A stretch of 64,000 bases of DNA from Fimbriimonadaceae bacterium (GCA_020847855.1 JADLBH010000023.1:17834-81833); one strand, 5' to 3'; shown: positions 9,410 through 18,044, counted from the stretch's first letter. Numbers and translations are program-made. Notes: generated by a model from the sequence alone, not told the origin.

Positions 9410-9415
9410 ATTGTA
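9410..9415 (-). promoter_or_regulatory. -10 element for pilT
   Basis: TACAAT on the minus strand, overlapping a possible upstream ATG. A start site about 7 nt downstream would leave a short leader with a GAGAG ribosome site before the ATG at 9384. Confidence 0.45.
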
Positions 9416-9429
9416 GCGGATCGTTCGGG

Positions 9430-11199
9430 TTAGAAGCCTGCCGTAAAGACCACGCGCATGACCTCGTTCGGGTCGGTCTGCCCTGCGAGGACCTTTTCCA
9501 GGCCGTCCTCGCGCAGCTCCTTCATCCCGTTGGCCTTGGCGGCCGCCTTGATGTCTGCGAGCGGAGCGCGTCGGACGACGAGCTCGGCGATCTCCTCGTT
9601 CATGACCAAGAGCTCGTGGAACCCGGTTCGGCCCTTGTAGCCCGTCATTCGGTTGGACTCCTTAGGTATCCCTCGGTAGAGCGTGATCTCCTCGTCGGGG
9701 TCGGTGACAGGGAACCCGAAGCGGCGCAGGTCAATCGCCTTGACCCCATAAGGCTCCTTGGAGTCTTGGTCAATCTTTCGACCCAGCCGCTGGGCAAGAA
9801 TCCCGATGACGGTCGCCGAGATGAGATAGGGCTCGACACCCATGTCAATCATACGGATCGTCGCCGAGGGTGCGTCGTTCGTGTGGAGGGTGGAGAGCAC
9901 AAGGTGGCCGGTGAGCGACGCCTCGATGGCGATTTCCGCCGTCTCCAGGTCGCGCATCTCGCCCACGAGGATGATGTCGGGGTCCTGTCGGAGGAACGCG
10001 CGAAGACCGGTGGCGAACGTGAGGCCCGCCTTGCGGTTGACCTGCACCTGGGCGATGCCCCCGAGCTGGTACTCGATCGGATCCTCCACTGTGATGATGT
10101 TCACCTCCATCGTGTTGAGCTTGTTCAAGACGGAGTATTGGGTGGTGGTCTTGCCGGACCCGGTCGGCCCGGTGCAGAGGAACATCCCGTTCGGCTGGCT
10201 CACGAGTTCCTCGATCCTCGCCTGCACCTGGGCGAGCATGCCGAGCTTCTGAAGCCCGACCATCGCGTTCCCCTTGTCCAGGATTCTCATGACGATCTTC
10301 TCGCCAAAGGGTGTGGGGATGCTACTGACGCGCAGGTCGAAGTCCTTGCCCTGGTTCCGAACCTCGATGCGTCCGTCTTGCGGGATGCGTCGTTCGGCGA
10401 TGTTCATCTCCGCCATGATCTTGAGGCGGCTGATGAGCGGTGCCTGGAGTGATTTCGGCACCGTCATCGCCTCCATGAGGACACCGTCAATTCGGTAGCG
10501 GACGCGGACTGCGCGCTCCTGCGGCTCTGCGTGGATGTCGCTCGCCCGGTCATCAATCGCTTTTTGGATCACTGCGTTGGCCAAGCGGATGATCGGGGCT
10601 TGCTCGGCCATTTCCTCGTCGCTCTGGCCGCTGTCCACACCTTTGTCGAGGGCGTCCCGACCGACCTGGGCTTGGGCCATCAGGGCTCGCATGTCGGTAT
10701 TCATCTTGGAGCCGCCCGCTCCTCCTGCATCGGCTTCCGTTGCCTCTTCGGCCCCTCCGCTCGAGCTGGCGTAGTGCTTGCGGATGCAGTCTTCGATCGC
10801 TCCTGCGACCGCCATCACGGTGCGAACTTGGCACCCCGAGGCGAGCCTGACATCGTCAATCGCGGCGAGGTTGTTCGTGTTCGCCATGGCGAGCCAGAGC
10901 ACCGTCCCTTCTTTCTTCACCGGGAGGACGCTGTGCATCTTCACCAAGCGCTCGGGAACCACGTTGATCGCGCTTGGCTCGGGCGGAATCTTGTCCAGAT
11001 CCACGAAGGGAATGCCCTGCTCGTGGGCGCGACCATGGACCACCTCGCGCTCACCCACGAACCCAAGATCCAGGAGAACCTGGCCCAGGTCGGGGTTCTT
11101 CGTCTGTTTTTGAACCTTGAGGGCCTCGTCCAACTGTTCCTTCGTGACGAAGTTCTTCTCGATGAGAAAGTCCGCTAGCGACTTGCGCGTGATGGCCAT
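9430..11199 (-). CDS. pilB: type IV pilus extension ATPase
   Basis: 589-residue GspE/PilB ATPase powering pilus assembly. The N-terminal MshEN-like domain (about 1-150) starts MAITRKSLADFLIEKNF. The core has Walker A GPTGSGKTT, Asp boxes, Walker B DIILVGEMRD and a His box HLVLSTLHTND. ATG at 11199 is chosen because the extra upstream residues (RFRRVAWCRIG) do not fit the family. The cysteine tetrad that many GspE/PilB proteins carry before TGYKGR is absent: the segment reads YRGIPKESNRMTGYKGR, so no zinc site is expected there. First gene of the pil block, diverging from argS across 190 bp. Confidence 0.95.
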   Translation of the reverse strand: MAITRKSLADFLIEKNFVTKEQLDEALKVQKQTKNPDLGQVLLDLGFVGEREVVHGRAHEQGIPFVDLDKIPPEPSAINVVPERLVKMHSVLPVKKEGTVLWLAMANTNNLAAIDDVRLASGCQVRTVMAVAGAIEDCIRKHYASSSGGAEEATEADAGGAGGSKMNTDMRALMAQAQVGRDALDKGVDSGQSDEEMAEQAPIIRLANAVIQKAIDDRASDIHAEPQERAVRVRYRIDGVLMEAMTVPKSLQAPLISRLKIMAEMNIAERRIPQDGRIEVRNQGKDFDLRVSSIPTPFGEKIVMRILDKGNAMVGLQKLGMLAQVQARIEELVSQPNGMFLCTGPTGSGKTTTQYSVLNKLNTMEVNIITVEDPIEYQLGGIAQVQVNRKAGLTFATGLRAFLRQDPDIILVGEMRDLETAEIAIEASLTGHLVLSTLHTNDAPSATIRMIDMGVEPYLISATVIGILAQRLGRKIDQDSKEPYGVKAIDLRRFGFPVTDPDEEITLYRGIPKESNRMTGYKGRTGFHELLVMNEEIAELVVRRAPLADIKAAAKANGMKELREDGLEKVLAGQTDPNEVMRVVFTAGF

Positions 11200-11389
11200 A
11201 CCTTGAAACGCTCCCAACCCGATCCGGCACCAGGCGACCCGCCTGAAACGCACAGACTCGGCATTCTAGCCCAATCCTGCCCGCCGCGGGTACGGTCCGG
11301 CATTCAAAGTCTGACGCAGTCGGAGGCATGGTTCGTTCGCCCCTGGAGCCGCTTCTTGGGCCGCGCATCTCAGGTATCCCTCTTTCCCC

Positions 11390-13432
11390 ATGCGACGCGC
11401 ACTCGAGTCCGCCGTGCGGCGCGTCGTCCAATTGACCTTCGGTAACGTCGCCGATCCGCGAGAAATCGCGCTCGACCCACCGAGACAAGCGGAGCACGGC
11501 GACCTCGCGACGAACTGGGCCCTGGTCAGCGCAAACTCCTTGGGCAAACCGCCGCTGGAGATCGCGGCGACCCTCGCCCAGGCCCTTGCGTCCAGCCCGG
11601 AGTTTGCCTCCGCCGAAGTGGCCGGCCCAGGGTTCGTGAACCTCACCGTCTCGGAGGACGCACTGCGAGGGTTCCGCGCCGAGGCGTTGGGCTCGTCCCG
11701 TCTGCGAGTGCACGAGGTCGAGCGGCACTGGTGCAGGCAGAGAGCCCGATCCGACGCCCCGCAGCGGATCAACGTCGAGTTCGTCTCCGTGAACCCGAAC
11801 GGGCCGGTGACGATTGGCTCCGCTCGAGGCGCGGCCTATGGCTCGTCGCTCTGCAACGTCCTGAAGGCCGTCGGCCACTCGGTCCACCGCGAGTACTACA
11901 TCAACGACGGTGCGAACAGCGAGCAGATGCGGCTCTTCGCCGAATCCGTGCGAGCGTCGCTCATCGGAAAGCCGCCGCCGGATGGCGGGTACCGCGGGGA
12001 CTACGTGGACGCCGTGGCGACCGTTCTTGCCGACCTTTGTGCCACGGGGTTCGAGGGCGTCTTGTCCGAGGTCGAGGCTTTGGCCGACGGGGACGGGCCC
12101 GGTGCGCTGGTCGCCCGTCGAAGCGCCGCGGCGATGCGCCGTCTAGCCGAATCTGACCTGGAAGTCGCGGCCACCGAGGACATCAAAGTCGTTTGCGAGC
12201 ACTTGATGGTGAAGGCGCAACGCTCCGACCTGAGCGCTTTCGGGGTGGAGTTCGACACCTGGTTCAGCGAGCAGTCCCTCGTCGAGTCGGGCCAGGTCAC
12301 GGCTGCCGTTGACCGTTTGGTGGAACGCGGGGTCGCCGATGAAGCGCCTTTCCGAACCGTCCTGCAGATGGCGAAGGGCGGCAAGGTCGCCGAGGTAACC
12401 CGCGAGCCACAGGAAACCGTCCCCCCTGGCGCCTCCCCCACGCTTTGGCTCCGTTCCACGAAGCTGGGCGACGATATGGATCGTGTGCTTCGGCGTGCCG
12501 ATGGCCGCGCAACGTACATCGCGAGCGACGTGGCCTACCACGCCAGCAAGTTCGACCGCCCCCCGAGCGCGGACAAGGTGGTCACAGTGCTAGGGCCCGA
12601 CCACCACGGGTACATCGCGCGGCTACGGGCTGTCGTCGCAACCCTCGCCCCGGATCCACCGTTTGGTGAGGATCCTGAACCCCTCGCGGGCACGGATGCG
12701 GACCTCTACGCCGACCCCGCGGAGCGGGACCAGTGCCGGCATGCGCTGGCATGGGCAAAGGACCGCCTCGAAGTCCTCATCTTCCAGCTCGTCCGCTTCG
12801 TCAAGGACGGGAAGCCCGCTCCCATGCGCAAGCGGGACGGGAACGTTTATGCAGTAATTGACCTCTTGCGGGAAGTGGCGGTCGGGGTTGCCCGAAACTT
12901 GGGCGACACAAGGGCCGAGGCGGACATTGTCGCGGACCCGACGGCGATGCTCAAGGCAAGGGACGTCGTCCGGTTCTTCTATCTCGCTCGGCACCACGAC
13001 ACGACCTTCGACTTCGACCTGGCCTTGGCCGAGCGCGAGTCCGAGGAGAACCCGGTGTTCTACGTGCAATATGCGTACGCCAGGGTCTGCGGGATCCTGC
13101 GCAAGGCGGAAGAGGCGGGCCTCGCTCCCGACCCCACTGCCAGCGCACCGATCGCAGAAAAGGAGCGCGCTTTGCTGCTCCGCGCGCTCGACGTTCCGAT
13201 CGAAGTGGAGAGGACCGCTGCCGACGGGGCGGTGAACCGACTCGCGACGATCGCCCAGGAGATCGCCCGCGCCTTCCACCCCTTCTACGACAGTTGCCGA
13301 GTGATCGAGCCGGCCGAACCCGAGACCTCCCGGTCCCGGCTCGCGACCTGTGAGGCCGTGAGGGTGGCCCTGCTCACCCTCCTCGACCTCCTCGGAGTCT
13401 CCGCACCTGAGAAGATGGAGCGGGGAGCCTAG
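11390..13432 (+). CDS. argS: arginyl-tRNA synthetase with altered HIGH motif
   Basis: 680-residue class I synthetase charging tRNA-Arg. Features in order: an N-terminal additional domain (about 1-110) with EHGDLATNWAL; the catalytic domain with NPNGPVTIGSARGAAYG and EYYINDGANSEQ; a KMSKS-equivalent loop PMRKRDGN; a C-terminal DALR anticodon-binding domain from ENPVFYVQYAYARV to the end. In most ArgS proteins the segment after GP reads HVGH; here it is TIGS, so both signature histidines are missing. Everything else is intact and this is the only argS in view, so it is presumably active. TATCCC lies 9 nt before the ATG. Length is slightly above the usual 550-640 residues. Confidence 0.93.
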   Translation: MRRALESAVRRVVQLTFGNVADPREIALDPPRQAEHGDLATNWALVSANSLGKPPLEIAATLAQALASSPEFASAEVAGPGFVNLTVSEDALRGFRAEALGSSRLRVHEVERHWCRQRARSDAPQRINVEFVSVNPNGPVTIGSARGAAYGSSLCNVLKAVGHSVHREYYINDGANSEQMRLFAESVRASLIGKPPPDGGYRGDYVDAVATVLADLCATGFEGVLSEVEALADGDGPGALVARRSAAAMRRLAESDLEVAATEDIKVVCEHLMVKAQRSDLSAFGVEFDTWFSEQSLVESGQVTAAVDRLVERGVADEAPFRTVLQMAKGGKVAEVTREPQETVPPGASPTLWLRSTKLGDDMDRVLRRADGRATYIASDVAYHASKFDRPPSADKVVTVLGPDHHGYIARLRAVVATLAPDPPFGEDPEPLAGTDADLYADPAERDQCRHALAWAKDRLEVLIFQLVRFVKDGKPAPMRKRDGNVYAVIDLLREVAVGVARNLGDTRAEADIVADPTAMLKARDVVRFFYLARHHDTTFDFDLALAERESEENPVFYVQYAYARVCGILRKAEEAGLAPDPTASAPIAEKERALLLRALDVPIEVERTAADGAVNRLATIAQEIARAFHPFYDSCRVIEPAEPETSRSRLATCEAVRVALLTLLDLLGVSAPEKMERGA

Positions 13433-13467
13433 GCCCGTGCCACGTCCCGCGTCCTGCACACGTTCAG

Positions 13468-13473
13468 TAAAGT
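13468..13473 (+). promoter_or_regulatory. -10 element for the small ORF / hemW unit
   Basis: TAAAGT, 6 nt before the ATG at 13480, with no ribosome site. The same hexamer stands 7 nt before the inferred 5' end of rnpB. Confidence 0.5.
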
Positions 13474-13479
13474 AGAGCA

Positions 13480-13650
13480 ATGCTCCTGAAAGTTCTCGGA
13501 TCCACGCTCATCGGAGCAGCCCTCGGCGGCGGCTATGCGGCGTGGATGGTGAGCATGAAGTCAGGATGACTCAGTTGCAAAGTCCCGGCGGTGCCGGTGG
13601 CGATCGGTGCCCTCGTCGGACTCCTGGCCGCCTTGACTTCCAAGCCTTGA
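13480..13650 (+). CDS. small two-helix membrane protein with in-frame TGA (candidate selenoprotein or interrupted gene)
   Basis: 56 codons from ATG at 13480, with TGA at codon 30 (13567-13569) and a final TGA at 13648-13650. The first half has a Gly-rich hydrophobic helix (residues 6-24, LGSTLIGAALGGGYAAW). Past the TGA the same frame gives LSCKVP and a second helix (38-52, VPVAIGALVGLLAAL) without interruption. The final stop overlaps the TTG start of hemW as TTGA, which implies that ribosomes reach it. If TGA is read as selenocysteine, the loop between helices carries U30-L-S-C33, a UxxC redox arrangement, and a hairpin with a GGU loop lies 20 nt downstream. The topology (helix, Cys-bearing loop, helix) recalls small DUF6132-type proteins. 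Alternatives are a nonsense mutation or sequencing error. Function unknown. Confidence 0.5.
13570..13603 (+). promoter_or_regulatory. SECIS-like hairpin after in-frame TGA
   Basis: CCGGC (13585-13589) pairs with GCCGG (13593-13597) around a GGT loop (13590-13592). A lower stem TTGC (13575-13578) can pair with GCGA (13600-13603) using one wobble. The loop begins 20 nt after the TGA. This fits the loose bacterial SECIS model (apical loop 16-37 nt after UGA, G in its first positions), but GC-rich DNA makes such hairpins common. Confidence 0.35.
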
Positions 13651-14762
13651 CGCCGGTCGCGGTCTACGTCCACATCCCCTTCTGCCCAAGCAAGTGCGGG
13701 TACTGCGACTTCAACAGCTTCGCGATGCAAGGCGAGATCGTTCCGCGGACGGTCGAGGCAACGGAAAGGAGCATCCGCCGCTCGGTCAGCGCCGGTAGGC
13801 CCTGCAAGACCGTGTTCTTTGGGGGAGGCACACCAACGCTCCTGCCTGGCTCAGACCTGGCAAGGTTGCTCCTAGCGGTCTTAGACACTCACCCAACAAC
13901 CGATGGGCTCGAGGTCACGACCGAATGCAACCCAGGCACCGTGGACGAGGCCAAGCTGAGCGAGCTCCGGGCCGCGGGATTCGAAAGGATCAGCCTCGGT
14001 GCCCAGAGCTTTCAAACCCACGACCTGATCCAACTGGGCCGCGTCCACAGCCCGACGCAAACGTTCGAGGCGGTGCGGGCGGCACGAAGGGCCGGGTTTT
14101 CAAGGCTCAACCTAGACCTTATCTTCGGCCTGCCGGGTCAGTCCTTGGCGGCATGGAGGCAGAACCTCGTCCAAGCTCTCGAGCTCGAACCCAACCACCT
14201 CAGCCTCTACTGCTTGACCATCGAGTCAAACACGAGGTTTTGTCGGTACTGGAATCGTGGGATGCTCGATCTGCCTGACGATGGTGCGCAGGTCGAGATG
14301 TACGACGCCGCCGTGGAGGTCTGCGCGGAGGCAGGACTGCGACAATACGAGATCTCCAACTTTGCACGTCCGGGCGAGGAGTGTCGGCACAACCTGGCCT
14401 ACTGGCGAGGCGAGGAGTACGAAGGATACGGACCGGGCGCGGTGGGTTGCGTCCGAACCTCGGCGGCGGCGTGGCCGCGCAGGCGGACTACTCGCACTAA
14501 GCATCCCGCCCGGTTCAGCGATGAGGTCGAAGCCGGGTTGGAGGCCGTATGCGAGGAGGAGGCCCTCGACGAATTGACCGGTTCCTTCGAGCGCGTCATG
14601 CTCGGGATCCGGCTCAATGAAGGGATCGTGGCGGACGGCCTTTCCTCAGAGGGTCTCTCCGAAGTGCTCCGTCGAGGCTGGGCTGCCGTGACCGCTGGAA
14701 GGGTGGCACTTACTCCGGCGGGCAGGCACTTCTGCAACGAGGTCGCCGCTGCCCTCGCCTAA
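13647..14762 (+). CDS. hemW: HemW-family radical SAM protein
   Basis: 371-residue radical SAM protein of the HemW/HemN family. HemW is a heme chaperone rather than a coproporphyrinogen oxidase. The 4Fe-4S ligands are Cys13, Cys17 and Cys20 in HIPFCPSKCGYCDF, followed by GGGTPTLL (SAM-binding Gly motif), ECNPGT, SLGAQSFQ, NLDLIFGLPGQ and YEISNFARPGEECRHNLAYW. The start is taken as TTG at 13647, overlapping the stop of the preceding small gene as TTGA; it puts MTPVAVYVHIPFC at the N terminus as in homologues. Its stop is interlocked with that of the convergent PEP-CTERM gene (CTAA at 14759-14762). True HemN carries an extra N-terminal Cys motif that is absent here. Confidence 0.88.
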   Translation: MTPVAVYVHIPFCPSKCGYCDFNSFAMQGEIVPRTVEATERSIRRSVSAGRPCKTVFFGGGTPTLLPGSDLARLLLAVLDTHPTTDGLEVTTECNPGTVDEAKLSELRAAGFERISLGAQSFQTHDLIQLGRVHSPTQTFEAVRAARRAGFSRLNLDLIFGLPGQSLAAWRQNLVQALELEPNHLSLYCLTIESNTRFCRYWNRGMLDLPDDGAQVEMYDAAVEVCAEAGLRQYEISNFARPGEECRHNLAYWRGEEYEGYGPGAVGCVRTSAAAWPRRRTTRTKHPARFSDEVEAGLEAVCEEEALDELTGSFERVMLGIRLNEGIVADGLSSEGLSEVLRRGWAAVTAGRVALTPAGRHFCNEVAAALA

Positions 14763-15427
14763 CGCCGGCGACGTCCGCCTAGCAGGCCCATCAGGGCCAG
14801 GCCAGCACCGATCAGGGTTCCCGGCTCCGGAACCGGTGCCGTGGAAGCCTTGATATCGTCGAGACCGAACCCTTCCCCGCCGGGCCCCGCGATCGTCGTT
14901 CTGGAAACGAAGACGATTCGATCCACGGTGTTCCCCGTCACGACGAAGCCCGTGAATCGGTTGCTGCCATTGGAGATGTTCCTCGTCCCGAGGAGCGTCC
15001 CCCCGGAAAAGAGCTGGACGGTCGTTCCTTCGAGCGTGTCCGCGCCCCATGTGCGGAACGAGAGCGCGCCCACCGCTGCCGACAGGTTGAGGGCCACGTC
15101 AATCCTGGTCTCGCCGGGTCCACCGCCGTTCACGAACATGGAGGCATGGGCGGTCCCGTTGTTGTCGGAGGTGGCGAGGAGCGGCACGTCCACCAAGTTT
15201 CGGAAGCTGATCCCCGTCCCAACCTGGGCCAAGGTGCCACCAGTGATGGAGACCGGAGCGGCGACGAAGCTCTGATCGGCCCCGAAGCCCGAGAAGCTCT
15301 CTGTCCACGAGAGCGGATCCACGAGGTTCGAGGCCCAGCTCGCTTCGTTGCCATACCAGGCGACTTGTGCCGTCGCACCTACGGCGAAAGCGGAGATGAG
15401 TGCTGTGAGCGCTAGGCGGTTCGTCAT
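14759..15427 (-). CDS. secreted PEP-CTERM sorting-domain protein
   Basis: 222 residues with a signal peptide (MTNRLALTALISAFAVGATA, cut near Ala20) and a C-terminal PEP-CTERM signal: the VPEP motif, a hydrophobic helix (GTLIGAGLALMGLLGG) and a final Arg cluster. Such proteins are processed by an exosortase and exported to the cell surface or extracellular matrix. The middle is a beta-rich region with a late VDRIVFVSR...GEGFGLDDI segment typical of PEP-CTERM proteins with a jelly-roll-like fold. No exosortase gene is in the window. It diverges from the GH20 gene. Specific role unknown. Confidence 0.8.
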   Translation of the reverse strand: MTNRLALTALISAFAVGATAQVAWYGNEASWASNLVDPLSWTESFSGFGADQSFVAAPVSITGGTLAQVGTGISFRNLVDVPLLATSDNNGTAHASMFVNGGGPGETRIDVALNLSAAVGALSFRTWGADTLEGTTVQLFSGGTLLGTRNISNGSNRFTGFVVTGNTVDRIVFVSRTTIAGPGGEGFGLDDIKASTAPVPEPGTLIGAGLALMGLLGGRRRR

Positions 15428-15528
15428 TGGACGTGTCCCGCTCTCCCCGTTGGTCGAATGTTTGGGAGAACGGAGCGGCGCTTTCCCGTACGAACTACCA
15501 GGATTCACGGGTTCGGCCAGACTCTGCC

Positions 15529-17040
15529 ATGCCATGGAAGCTCTGGACGCTCGACGTCGCACGTGAACAATCACCAAGCTTCGACCTACTGGCCCGCGCG
15601 GGCATCGCCTCCCAAAACGGTGGCTACAATGCCCTCGGGCTCTACCTTGAGCACCGATTCGCCTATCCCGGAGTGGAGTGGGCCCATGGGGAGGGCTGCC
15701 TGCAACCTGCAACGGTCAGGAGGCTCATCGAGGAGTTCCCGAGCCTCGAAGTCGTCCCTTTCCTCAATCTCTTGGGGCACATGGAAGGGTTTCTCTACTG
15801 CGAGGAAGGCCAGGCGATGGCGGAAGAGCCGATGCGCGGGATGCAAGGCAACATGGGGAGTGAGGGGTTCCAAGAGCTTTGCTCCTCGATCGTAAGGGGC
15901 GCGCTGGAGTCCTTCGCCGCCGAGGTCGTCCATCTCGGCGGCGACGAGGCGGGCCAACTCGGTCGTCACCCCGATTCGGTGCGCAGGGCCGAAGGCGCGA
16001 AGGGCGATGCGAAAGCCTGGCTGTACGGTCAGCACTTTGCGCCTTACTGTCAACAAGTCCTCGCCGCGGGGCGCCGGCCCGCGCTCTGGGCCGATATGAT
16101 CCTCGAGCATCCCGAGGCAGCGGACGCGATCCCGAAGCAGACGCTGCTCTTTGATTGGCAGTACCGCACTGGCTGCGAGGAAACGACGAGGCGACTGCAA
16201 GACATGGGGTTCGAGGTCGTCTGCTGTCCGACAATACACGCATACGACGCAGCCTGGACTCATTTGACGGAGTCCGAGGCGAACGTTCGAACCGTCGCAA
16301 GGGACGCCGCGAGGGTGGGGGCGGCAGGGCTCTGCCTCACGACTTGGGAAGCCGGGCTCTTCGGCAACTACGCGACGGTGTTTCCCTCGGTAGAGTGGGC
16401 GGGCAGGGTTTTCGACGACCCTGAGCTGGACGAGTCCATGGTCGAGGCGTATGGCGATGGCTCCGCGTGGGCCCACGAGATGGGAGTTGTGTTGAACCAG
16501 TCAGGCGGGCTTTTCTCGTTCGATGGCCACCGTAGCCGCCTGAAGTGTCGGCTTCTCCTCTTTGGGAACCCATTCCTGCTATGGAGGCACCACCGCGCCG
16601 AGCTTTGCGGCGAGCCCGGAACCAGGGCTCTGCAAACCCTGGAACGCGCGAAGGAGGCGGCGGCGAACCCTGCGCAGCTGGGCGTGGTCTCCTTCGTCCG
16701 TGCCGCGATCGAGTTCACTCGCGTCACCGAGGTTGCCCGCAACGAGTACCGCGCGGGCAACACGGAGCAGTGCGTCGCAGCACTCGCAACGCTCAGGAGG
16801 CTCTTTGACGACTTGGCCGCGCTCGCAAGGCACAATGCCCTGGAGTCAGGCGGAAGCTTGGCCGATGTTGAGCGGTGCGTCGCGGCGAAACGCCACGTCG
16901 AGACCGCGATCCTCCGGGTTCGAGCCTACGGTCAGCGCGAGCTGGGGTACCTGCCAGCCTTCGAAGTGCTGACCGATCCCCGCTTCGTCCCCCACGACCA
17001 GGGGTGCTGGTGGATCGTGAACCGCTGGGGCCTCGACTAG
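15529..17040 (+). CDS. glycoside hydrolase family 20-like beta-N-acetylhexosaminidase
   Basis: 503 residues, cytoplasmic by sequence (no signal peptide). The core is a TIM barrel with the GH20 catalytic pair in HLGGDEAGQLG (Asp-Glu, about residues 146-147 from the chosen start), preceded by VVPFLNLLGHMEGF and followed by PALWADMILEHP and LFDWQYRTG. Retaining GH20 enzymes remove terminal GlcNAc or GalNAc by substrate-assisted catalysis. ATG at 15529 (MPWKLWTLDV) is chosen over an upstream GTG that would overlap the promoter side of the divergent PEP-CTERM gene. The C-terminal third is helical and not assigned. Likely use: salvage of amino sugars from peptidoglycan or environmental glycans. Confidence 0.8.
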   Translation: MPWKLWTLDVAREQSPSFDLLARAGIASQNGGYNALGLYLEHRFAYPGVEWAHGEGCLQPATVRRLIEEFPSLEVVPFLNLLGHMEGFLYCEEGQAMAEEPMRGMQGNMGSEGFQELCSSIVRGALESFAAEVVHLGGDEAGQLGRHPDSVRRAEGAKGDAKAWLYGQHFAPYCQQVLAAGRRPALWADMILEHPEAADAIPKQTLLFDWQYRTGCEETTRRLQDMGFEVVCCPTIHAYDAAWTHLTESEANVRTVARDAARVGAAGLCLTTWEAGLFGNYATVFPSVEWAGRVFDDPELDESMVEAYGDGSAWAHEMGVVLNQSGGLFSFDGHRSRLKCRLLLFGNPFLLWRHHRAELCGEPGTRALQTLERAKEAAANPAQLGVVSFVRAAIEFTRVTEVARNEYRAGNTEQCVAALATLRRLFDDLAALARHNALESGGSLADVERCVAAKRHVETAILRVRAYGQRELGYLPAFEVLTDPRFVPHDQGCWWIVNRWGLD

Positions 17041-18032
17041 CCCCTCAGTGCGTCCACATCTATGTCCGAGCTGTGACCAGGGAAGAGCCTCGCGTCAGGA
17101 TCAATCACGGTTTTGGCCACGCAGACTGCGGTCGCGGCCTCCCCGGCACCCGTTGCGATAAGCTTGAGCTTGCCTTCCCTCGTGCAGACGTCGCCCGCCG
17201 CGAAGACTCCGGTTAGGTTCGTCCGCTGGAGATGGTCCACGACGATCTGGTTCTTCTCGATCTCGAGTCCCCAGTCGCGGATCGGGCCCAGGTTCGACTT
17301 GAATCCGATGTTCACCACGATCGCGTCGCAGGCGATCTCGTCTTCAGGCCCTCCCTGATGATCCTTGACCCGCACCCCGGTCACAACATCGTCCCCCAAG
17401 ACCGACACCACCGATTTCCAAAGCACGAGCTCGATCCCGAGGTCCCTCGCTTGCCTCACCGTCTCCTCGTGGGCCCGGAACTCGTCTCTCCGATGCAATA
17501 GGCGCACCTGGCTCGCGATCCCATGCAAGTGAATCGCCCAGTCGAAGGCCGAGTCCCCGCCTCCCACTACCAGGACGTCCCTCTCGCGGAGCGCCTCCGT
17601 GTCCTGGACGCCATACTGAAGGCCCCGGCCCTCCATTTCGGCCTCGTTTCCCGCCCCGAGCTTCGTGGGAGAGAACGCGCCAGCGCCCGCAGAGAGGATC
17701 ACGGTCTTCGTCGGCAACGCAAGGCCCGAGTCCGTCCCGATCATCCAGCCCTCGCCCTCCCTTCTTAGGGAGCTCGCGGTCTCGCGAGTTACGACTTCGG
17801 CGCCGAACTGTAGCCCTTGTGCGACGAAGCCGGCTGCAAGCTCCTTTGCACGCACTTTGGGAAAGCCCGCGACGTCGTAGACGTACTTCTCAGGATAGAG
17901 CGCGACGAGTTGCCCTCCGAGTTGAGGCAGGGAGTCCACGATCCTGCACGTCATCCCGCGGATTCCCGCATAGAACGCCGCGAAGAGGCCCACTGGCCCA
18001 CCTCCGACAACGGTGACGTCTACGACTCCCAC
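17037..18032 (-). CDS. ferredoxin/flavodoxin-NADP+ reductase, TrxR-like (FNR2 type)
   Basis: 331-residue FAD/NAD(P)H flavoprotein. The FAD-binding GGGPVGLFAAFYAG is at residues 10-23, SLPQLGGQLVALYP follows near 35-48, the NAD(P)-binding GGGDSAFDWAIHL lies near 153-165, and GVFAAGDVCTREGKLKLIATGAGEAATA is the C-terminal FAD motif (about 285-312). It lacks the CxxC of thioredoxin reductase, which together with the GGQL motif marks the YumC-type ferredoxin-NADP reductase. The start is GTG at 18032 with TAGTAT 6 nt upstream. Convergent with the GH20 gene through an interlocked CTAG stop; divergent from mnmG. It would supply electrons to ferredoxin-dependent reactions. Confidence 0.9.
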   Translation of the reverse strand: MGVVDVTVVGGGPVGLFAAFYAGIRGMTCRIVDSLPQLGGQLVALYPEKYVYDVAGFPKVRAKELAAGFVAQGLQFGAEVVTRETASSLRREGEGWMIGTDSGLALPTKTVILSAGAGAFSPTKLGAGNEAEMEGRGLQYGVQDTEALRERDVLVVGGGDSAFDWAIHLHGIASQVRLLHRRDEFRAHEETVRQARDLGIELVLWKSVVSVLGDDVVTGVRVKDHQGGPEDEIACDAIVVNIGFKSNLGPIRDWGLEIEKNQIVVDHLQRTNLTGVFAAGDVCTREGKLKLIATGAGEAATAVCVAKTVIDPDARLFPGHSSDIDVDALRG

Positions 18033-18038
18033 GCGCCG

Positions 18039-18044
18039 ATACTA
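18039..18044 (-). promoter_or_regulatory. -10 element for FNR gene (leaderless type)
   Basis: TAGTAT on the minus strand, 6 nt before the GTG start at 18032; no ribosome site. Confidence 0.5.

Noticed and set aside
8035..10452. A very long open frame on the plus strand opposite pilT and pilB
   Set aside because: It is the antisense of two clear ATPases; in GC-rich DNA strong third-position bias keeps such frames open. Its translation is Arg/Val/Leu/Asp-rich with no motif.
13542..13646. Longer N terminus for HemW beginning at the upstream ATG
   Set aside because: It would add 35 residues not seen in the family and would run out of frame through the small membrane gene; the TTG overlapping the small gene's stop gives the normal start.
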